Of a DNA stretch of 46,503 nucleotides, positions 43,621 to 46,503 are shown in pieces. Position 1 is the stretch's first letter. Each line of letters starts with the position of its first letter. This stretch comes from Myxococcales bacterium (lineage in GTDB: Bacteria; Myxococcota_A; Polyangia; Polyangiales; Polyangiaceae). The notes under the pieces are model-generated. The model did no database searches. It was not told the origin of the DNA and saw nothing but the letters and a program-made list of their open reading frames with translations. The DNA is taken from positions 1 through 46,503 of the forward strand of contig JANXLV010000373.1 of NCBI GenBank assembly GCA_025355005.1, written 5' to 3'. The translations under genes and the position numbers were made by a program.

Positions 43621-46013
43621 AGGCGCGCGCGCAAGTGCTGTGGAGGCGTCTGCGGAGGGTCGTGGCGTCGCTCGGCGTTCGCCACCTGCGCGTCCTCACC
43701 GCTGCGATGCTCCTTCCGTGGGTGGTCCTCTCGCTCTGCGCGGCGTTTCTGCCGTTGCCCGCGGCGCTCAAGAAAGATGCAGTATACACGGAGTCGCGGC
43801 GCTTCCTGGACCGAGATGGGCGCGTGCTTCGTGAGGCGCGGGCCGGCGACTCCACGCAAGCGCGCTGGGTCACGCTCGAGGAGGCCGGGCCGAACGTGAG
43901 GCGCGCCGTGGTGGCGGCGGAAGACGCTCGCTTCTATCAGCACCCCGGCGTGGACCCGCTCTCCGTCGTGCGTGCGGCCGGCTCTGCGATCACAGAGCGG
44001 CGGATCGTGTCTGGGGCGTCCACACTGACGATGCAGCTCGCGCGCAACGTGGAGCCGCACCAGCGCAACCTGCCTGGCAAGCTGTACGAGATGGCGTGCG
44101 CGATCCGCATCGAGGGCTCGCTGAGCAAGGACGAGATCCTGGAGCAGTACCTGAACCGCGCGCCGTTCGGGGTGGGCATCCGGGGCGTGTCCGCGGCGAG
44201 TCATCGCTACTTCGACAAGCCGCCCGCTGAGCTCTCGCTCGCGGAGGCGGCGACGCTCGCGTCCATTCCGCGCGGGCCTGCGGTCTACAGCATCGAGAAG
44301 CATCCGGAGCGCGTGCTGCGCCGCCGCGACCGCGTGCTCTTGCGAATGCAGTCGCAGGGCCTCATCACGGACGCGGAGCGCGTGCGCGCGCAGGCCGAGC
44401 CCCTCACGCCGCAGCTCGGGCGCCCACAGTCAGGTGCACCGCATTTCACCATCGCCCTGGAAAATGGCGCTTTCGGTCCGCTGCCCGCTGAACCCGGGGC
44501 GCTCGCGACGACGATCGACCGCGATCTCCAGCGCGAGACGGAGATCGTCATTCGAGAGGCGCTCCGTCCGCTTGCGAAGAAGGACGTGACGGCCGCAAGC
44601 GTGCTGGTCCTGGACAATGCGACTGGCGACATCCTGGCGTACGTGGGCTCGCCCGAGTGGAGTGATCCTCACGGGGGACAGAACGACGGTGTTCGCGCTC
44701 AGCGTCAGCCTGGGTCGACGCTGAAGCCATTCGTCTACGGGCTCTTGATGGAGCGTCGCGATGCATCTCCCGCCACCGTGCTTCCCGACACGGAGCTCCA
44801 TCTCGCGGACACGAGCGGTACGTACGCACCGAACAACTACGACGGCCGCTTCCACGGCCCGGTGCGCATGCGCGAGGCGCTCGGCAATTCCTACAACGTG
44901 CCTGCGGTGCTCGCGGCGCATCAGGTCGGCCCGGGACCGGTCGTGGAGAGACTGCGCGCCGTCGGCCTCCGAACGCTCACTGCGCCCGCGGAGCACTACG
45001 GTGATGCCATCGCGCTGGGCGACGGAGAGGTGCGACTGCTCGACCTCACGAACGCGTACGCGACCATCGCCCGCGGCGGCATGAGCCTGCCGGTGCGCGC
45101 GCTGCGCAGTACGCAGGTCCCGGAAGGTGAGCGCGTGTTGCCGTCGTGGGAAGCGTCGCTGCTCACGGACATGCTGTCTGATCGCACGGCGCGCATCGCG
45201 TCGTTCGGCGAGGCGAACGTCCTCGAGCTCGCGTTTCCCGTGGCCGCAAAGACTGGCACGTCGAAGGGCTTCCGCGACAACTGGACCATCGGCTACACGA
45301 AAGAGATCACCGTCGGCGTGTGGGTCGGCAACTTCGACGGTTTGCCGATGCATGGGACCAGCGGCATCACCGGCGCGGGTCCGATCTTCCAGGGAGTCAT
45401 GACGGCGGCCATGCGGCATCGCGAGGCCGCGCCGTTCGTCGCCGACGCGGAGACCGAGGAAATCGAGGTGTGTCCGCTCTCCGGCAAGCGCGCTGGCCCG
45501 CACTGTCATCATCACGTACGTGAGCGCGTCCGTCGCGGTACGGATGTGGGCAGCTGCGACATGCACGATGAGATCGCGATCGACAAGCGCAACGGCCTTC
45601 GCGCGACGCCGGGCTGCGATCCCCGCTTCGTCGAGCGGCGCGAGATGCTCTCGCTCCCTGACGAGTACCGGTCGTGGGCGAAGGGCGCCGGCATCGAGCT
45701 CGCACCCGATTCGACGTCACCGCTCTGCGGGGGCTCCGTGGCGATGGGTGCTCGCGGCGAAGGCGGCGGTCCAAGGATCCAGTATCCCGTCGACGGCTCG
45801 CGCTTTGCGATCGAGCGGGGACGCTCGCGAGATGCGCAGATGCTGCCGATCACCGTGGAATCCAGCGCAAAGACGCGCGTGCTCGTGGACGGACGCGCGC
45901 TGCCCGAGGTGGGCTCTCGCGTGTTCTGGAGCCTGTCGCCGGGCGACCACGAGATCGTCGCGGAGACGACCCTGGGTATCAGAGGCCCCGCCGTTCGCGT
46001 GCGCGTCGACTGA
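43617..46013 (+). CDS. pbpC: Penicillin-binding protein 1C (bifunctional glycosyltransferase/transpeptidase)
   Basis: 798 aa, GTG start overlapping the macroglobulin stop. One N-terminal membrane span (about residues 28-45). The GT51 domain has the catalytic Glu102 in AEDARFYQHPGVD and GASTLTMQLARN. The transpeptidase domain has Ser367 in PGSTLK (Ser-x-x-Lys), SYN at 425-427 and KTGTS starting Lys545. The C-terminal region from about 700 is the BiPBP_C domain found only in PBP1C. The Cys-rich stretch between (EVCPLSGKRAGPHC) is also a family feature. It makes and cross-links peptidoglycan. Pairing with the macroglobulin gene is conserved in many Gram-negative bacteria. Confidence 0.96.
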   Translation: MKARAQVLWRRLRRVVASLGVRHLRVLTAAMLLPWVVLSLCAAFLPLPAALKKDAVYTESRRFLDRDGRVLREARAGDSTQARWVTLEEAGPNVRRAVVAAEDARFYQHPGVDPLSVVRAAGSAITERRIVSGASTLTMQLARNVEPHQRNLPGKLYEMACAIRIEGSLSKDEILEQYLNRAPFGVGIRGVSAASHRYFDKPPAELSLAEAATLASIPRGPAVYSIEKHPERVLRRRDRVLLRMQSQGLITDAERVRAQAEPLTPQLGRPQSGAPHFTIALENGAFGPLPAEPGALATTIDRDLQRETEIVIREALRPLAKKDVTAASVLVLDNATGDILAYVGSPEWSDPHGGQNDGVRAQRQPGSTLKPFVYGLLMERRDASPATVLPDTELHLADTSGTYAPNNYDGRFHGPVRMREALGNSYNVPAVLAAHQVGPGPVVERLRAVGLRTLTAPAEHYGDAIALGDGEVRLLDLTNAYATIARGGMSLPVRALRSTQVPEGERVLPSWEASLLTDMLSDRTARIASFGEANVLELAFPVAAKTGTSKGFRDNWTIGYTKEITVGVWVGNFDGLPMHGTSGITGAGPIFQGVMTAAMRHREAAPFVADAETEEIEVCPLSGKRAGPHCHHHVRERVRRGTDVGSCDMHDEIAIDKRNGLRATPGCDPRFVERREMLSLPDEYRSWAKGAGIELAPDSTSPLCGGSVAMGARGEGGGPRIQYPVDGSRFAIERGRSRDAQMLPITVESSAKTRVLVDGRALPEVGSRVFWSLSPGDHEIVAETTLGIRGPAVRVRVD

Positions 46014-46035
46014 CCCAAGCCAAACAGAAACGCGT

Positions 46036-46081
46036 GCGGAACGGACCTCTGTCTCATGATTCGTCGGATCTTCGAGCCGCG
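46036..46081. repeat. Copy A of a diverged ~46-bp direct repeat
   Basis: Starts GCGGAACG and carries the core TCGGATCTT. It aligns with 46421-46467 at roughly 80% identity by eye, in the same orientation, 385 bp apart. It begins 22 bp after the pbpC stop. Confidence 0.6.
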
Positions 46082-46420
46082 TTGACCGTGAACCGTGAAT
46101 CGCGTTTGGCGGTGAACGCCCGCATGTCCGGCCTGTGGCCGCAGCGCGTCGTCCGCAGCCGTGGACTCGATCGGGGGCGCGACGGCTGGCGATGTTGTTT
46201 CGAGCCGATGACGCCGCTCCGACTTTGTCCGAGCTCGCCCCCACGCGTGGACTCGTTCGCGACGCCGCGCCGCGCCACCCGGCCGAACATCGCGAGCACT
46301 CACCACCCTCTCGTGTTCACCGCCCGCGAAAGCCAGGACCATCTCCGTTCTCGTTTCTACGTAAACAGCGTCGCATGGCGTGAGAGCCGCCCGTCAGGCA
46401 AGGCTTCGAGCGAGCACGGA

Positions 46421-46467
46421 GCGGAACGTACTCTTGTCTCACGATTGATCGGATCTTTCCGCCCGCG
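46421..46467. repeat. Copy B of a diverged ~46-bp direct repeat
   Basis: Same order of short blocks as copy A: GCGGAACG, then TGTCTCA, GATT, TCGGATCTT and CCGCG. Substitutions are scattered and one base is added near the end. Confidence 0.6.
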
Positions 46468-46503
46468 CTTGCCAGCCGACCTCGAGCAGTAGGAGGTCGT
46501 GGT

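Larger units (their letters stand above)
46014..46503. other. 490-bp region without a convincing gene
   Basis: Several open frames cross this stretch on both strands, but none has a ribosome site, recognisable motifs or a start well separated from pbpC. It contains two diverged copies of a 46-bp repeat, short CCGTGAA repeats near 46085-46115 and two similar GTGGACTCG segments near 46160 and 46243. It may be the edge of a repeat cluster or a decayed mobile element. Confidence 0.6.

Noticed and set aside
45674..46492. 272-codon plus-strand frame over the end of pbpC and the right edge
   Set aside because: Its first part is pbpC in another frame, and the rest shows no start, ribosome site or recognisable domain.

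Overview
This is a GC-rich, densely coding 46.5-kb chromosomal window. It looks like a myxobacterium or close relative (Myxococcota, probably the Polyangiales side). The reasons are the very high GC with GC-biased third codon positions, many small cysteine-rich lipoproteins, a matrixin-type metalloprotease ending in a MYXO-CTERM-like tail (Gly-Gly-Gly-Gly-Cys, a membrane span, then an Arg-rich end), and a MerR-type domain fused to TPRs. The genus cannot be fixed from the sequence alone. I see no rRNA, tRNA, CRISPR array, phage or intact insertion sequence.

Layout. Positions 1-148 hold the end of a gene with 24-bp tandem repeats. From 15363 down to 138 nearly everything is on the minus strand, in three probable transcription units. 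The first is miaB plus a gamma-carbonic-anhydrase-family gene, closed by a terminator near 13288. The second is an ECF-like sigma factor followed by a tightly coupled envelope/lipid operon: OB-fold-like lipoprotein, M16-peptidase-like lipoprotein lacking the zinc motif, cardiolipin synthase-like PLD protein, PlsC acyltransferase and a small lipoprotein. The third is a disordered alanine-rich protein, sucA (2-oxoglutarate dehydrogenase E1), a cyclic-nucleotide-domain MscS channel and a hypothetical protein.

From 15420 the strands alternate: a lipoprotein and a long-chain acyl-CoA synthetase (+); a CapA-like lipoprotein and the MYXO-CTERM matrixin (-); a nitrilase (+); then a minus-strand series trpB-trpA-metallophosphoesterase-hypothetical-HTH/TPR protein. 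Divergent from trpB is a kynureninase-like PLP enzyme. A RimK-type ATP-grasp ligase and an atypical crotonase follow on the minus strand.

Positions 30131-30537 are a 407-bp spacer. It is followed by an acidic protein translationally coupled to aspartate kinase (lysC), a TPR protein, a membrane-anchored DUF1266-like protein, a PGAP1-like lipase coupled to a 93-residue partner, and typA/bipA. The right end is a cysteine-rich lipoprotein and then a bacterial alpha-2-macroglobulin (1911 residues, CAEQ thioester) overlapping pbpC (PBP1C), a well-known periplasmic defence and repair pair. The last 490 bp hold no convincing gene but carry two diverged copies of a roughly 46-bp repeat.

Most genes are housekeeping or envelope genes. 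Nothing here is a clear new defence or biosynthetic system. The most unusual items are the matrixin with no signal peptide, the envelope operon headed by a sigma factor and containing a dead M16 protein, the metallophosphoesterase with altered metal motifs, the acidic protein coupled to lysC, the lipase/93-residue pair, and the terminal repeats.
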